NCBI GenBank assembly: GCA_902461995.1
Contig: CABQAA010000138.1
Coordinates: 1-6,045 of the forward strand
Source: an uncultured Oscillospiraceae bacterium
Lineage (GTDB): Bacteria > Bacillota > Clostridia > Oscillospirales > Acutalibacteraceae
Reading direction: 5' to 3'
Length of the DNA stretch: 6,045 bases
The notes under the pieces were generated by a model. The model was not told the DNA's origin and did no database searches. It worked only from the letters and a program-made list of their open reading frames with translations. A program made the position numbers and the translations under genes. Each line of letters starts with the position of its first letter. The first letter of the stretch is position 1. Below are positions 4,624 through 6,045 of the stretch, in pieces.

Positions 4624-6045
4624 ATGGGAAACACTGCAATCCGCCGGTTTCTGGCCGTGATCGGCGCCGGCTGTCTGGGACTGACAGGGCTGTCCGTCAG
4701 TGCGGCCGAAGGCAAGGCCCCCGATCCGGTCCCCCTCAGCTCCAATGTTGAGCGGCAGCCGTATTTTTCCGAGGTGTTCGCCTCGTATCCTGCCGGGGCG
4801 GGGACCGAATCGGTCTCCTTCCCGGCTTCCTCTGCGGTTCCCGGTTCCTCCGGAGACACACTGCGGTGGACCAAAGACCAGAAAACCCTGTTCTGGACCT
4901 TCTCCGTCGCCTCGGCGGGGCAGTACGTTTTTTCAGTGGATTACCGGCTGGTCGGTTCTTCTGGCAGTGAAGCGGTCCGCAGCCTGGAACTGGATGGGGT
5001 CTCCCCCTTCTACGAGGCGGATTATATCCCCTTTTACCGCAGCTGGCACGACGAGGGGGAAATCCGAAAAAACAGCCTGGGCGACGAAGTCCGGCCGAGC
5101 ACGGTGGAGGACACCGGCTGGCAGACCACCACGATCACGGATGGGCACGGCTTTTACAGCACCCCTTTGGTGTTCTATCTCACCGAAGGGGAACACACGC
5201 TGTCCATGACCTATGTCAAAGAGGATCTGGAGCTCGGCACCTGGACGGTGCAGCCCTATAAGGTGTTGGAGCCCTACAAAGCTCCAGACGGCATATCCAC
5301 CGCCTCCGAACTTTTGACCTTCCAGGCGGAGGACGCCGTCAAATCCAAAAGCGACGCCAGCATCCGGATGGAGACTGACGCCGATCCCTCTGCTGCGCCT
5401 TTCGAATACGGCTACCGCCTGCTCAACACCATCGGCGGCTGGCGCTGGCGGGAAGGCAACCAGCGGGTGACCCTTTCCTTTGAGGTCCCTCAGACCGGGT
5501 ATTACCGCATCGCCCTGCGCTATGTGCAGAAATGGAACGACGGCATGCCCGCCTACCGGTCCATCGCCATTGATGGATCTGTCCCCTGTTCGGAACTGGC
5601 CGCCTATCGGTTCGCCTATGGAACCGACTGGCAGACCGAAACGCTCGGAAACGAAAACGGGGATTTTCTCTTCTATTTCAAAGCGGGGGAAACCCATACC
5701 ATCACCCTGACGGCGGTCATGGGGGAACTCACCCCCATCATCCAGTCGGTCTACGACGACATGCTGGTGATTTCCGACATCATGAAGGACATCAGCAAAC
5801 TGACCGGAAACGATCCGGACCCCAACTACGACTACAAATTCTTCACCTATATACCGACCCTGGAGGGCGATCTCAAAACCCTGTCCGCCCGGCTGAAACA
5901 AAAATCCGAGCAGCTGCGCGCCCTCACGGCCAAGTCCACCTCGATGAGCAGCAATCTGCTCTCCATCGCGACCCAGCTGGATGCCATGATCAAGAATCCC
6001 TTTTCCATCGCCAAACGGGCGGATCAGCTGACCGGCGCCCAGACC
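4624..6045 (+). CDS. Secreted protein with two carbohydrate-binding-like sandwich domains and a helical region (3' end outside window)
   Basis: The frame is open to the last base with no stop, giving 474 residues. An N-terminal signal peptide (MGNTAIRR, then a hydrophobic run) probably ends near SVSAA (24-28). Cys17 is not in a convincing lipobox. Residues about 47-216 and 229-386 look like two related beta-sandwich modules. The second opens with FQAEDA, as in CBM6/CBM35-type modules. Both contain a G-Q/Y-Y strand, a RS(L/I)x(L/I)DG strand, a WQT strand and a closing FYLTEGEHTLSM or FYFKAGETHTITL strand. From about 380 the sequence becomes helical and rich in Leu, Lys and Ser (ISKLTGNDPDPNYDYK, then LKQKSEQLRALTAKS). 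From memory, large Bacillota solute-binding proteins carry such modules and a similar helical segment before the binding domain, so this may be the front of a ~950-residue binding protein. That continuation is inference. It lies 22 bases after the propeller gene. Confidence 0.82.
   Translation, partial: MGNTAIRRFLAVIGAGCLGLTGLSVSAAEGKAPDPVPLSSNVERQPYFSEVFASYPAGAGTESVSFPASSAVPGSSGDTLRWTKDQKTLFWTFSVASAGQYVFSVDYRLVGSSGSEAVRSLELDGVSPFYEADYIPFYRSWHDEGEIRKNSLGDEVRPSTVEDTGWQTTTITDGHGFYSTPLVFYLTEGEHTLSMTYVKEDLELGTWTVQPYKVLEPYKAPDGISTASELLTFQAEDAVKSKSDASIRMETDADPSAAPFEYGYRLLNTIGGWRWREGNQRVTLSFEVPQTGYYRIALRYVQKWNDGMPAYRSIAIDGSVPCSELAAYRFAYGTDWQTETLGNENGDFLFYFKAGETHTITLTAVMGELTPIIQSVYDDMLVISDIMKDISKLTGNDPDPNYDYKFFTYIPTLEGDLKTLSARLKQKSEQLRALTAKSTSMSSNLLSIATQLDAMIKNPFSIAKRADQLTGAQT
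5206..5730 (+). repeat. Second copy of the duplicated sandwich module (closing strand pairs with the first copy)
   Basis: Within the last protein, the second module aligns by eye with the first. GYYRIALRYVQK (292-303) matches GQYVFSVDYRLV (99-110), YRSIAIDGS (311-319) matches VRSLELDGV (118-126), TDWQTETL (334-341) matches TGWQTTTI (164-171), and FKAGETHTITL (352-362) matches LTEGEHTLSM (186-195). This indicates an ancient domain duplication; the nucleotide sequences have diverged. Confidence 0.6.

Noticed and set aside
3711..4874. 387-codon open frame on the minus strand across the propeller gene and the start of the next gene
   Set aside because: It runs antisense through two well-supported genes, has no recognisable domain, and its composition mirrors the + strand codon bias.
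4700..5209. 169-codon + strand frame overlapping the last gene
   Set aside because: It is rich in Arg/Pro/Ser with no motif and lies in another frame of the better supported gene starting at 4624.
4933..5901. 322-codon open frame on the minus strand opposite the sandwich-domain protein
   Set aside because: It is a shadow frame. The + strand reading from 4624 has a signal peptide, a ribosome binding site and an internal domain duplication that only make sense in that frame.

Overview
The window looks like a carbohydrate-uptake locus from a moderately G+C-rich Gram-positive bacterium. Bacillota is most likely (Clostridia or Paenibacillus-like), but this is inferred from style, not from a marker gene. 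The hints are strong AGGAGG-type ribosome binding sites, a lipoprotein signal on the solute-binding protein, an LplA/YtcQ-type binding protein and an IclR-family regulator. Everything I can support as coding is on the + strand.

Layout: (1) 3-602 is the C-terminal two thirds of an ADP-ribosylglycohydrolase that begins before the window. (2) 603-939 is a gene-poor stretch. Its first ~210 bases are G+C-rich and unexplained; it then turns A+T-rich and holds a near-consensus sigma-70 promoter and an operator-like palindrome. (3) 940-1716 is an IclR-family transcriptional regulator. (4) 1717-1891 is a control region with a second near-consensus promoter and two more copies of the same palindrome, one lying over the -10 box. 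(5) 1892-3457 is a lipoprotein ABC-transporter solute-binding protein. (6) 3483-4601 is a cytoplasmic sialidase-like (Asp-box/BNR) beta-propeller protein. (7) 4624-6045 is the first 474 residues of a secreted protein with two related carbohydrate-binding-like beta-sandwich domains followed by a helical region; it runs off the window.

The three genes from 1892 onward are 25 and 22 bases apart, each with its own ribosome binding site and no terminator between them, so they are probably one operon. Working model: the IclR protein binds the shared 25-bp element (half-sites TGAAC, RTTYA and TGWAY with fixed spacings of 3 and 7). It would repress both itself and the operon until a small molecule derived from the imported glycan releases it. 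The lipoprotein captures the glycan outside the membrane, and the propeller protein acts on it, or on a product, inside. The last protein binds carbohydrate outside; from family memory it may continue into a second solute-binding domain. No permease or ATPase gene is inside the window; permeases would be expected downstream.

The most interesting signals are the three-copy operator architecture, the start correction it implies for the regulator, and the unusual last protein with duplicated sandwich domains. I see no RNA gene, CRISPR array, insertion sequence or phage feature.
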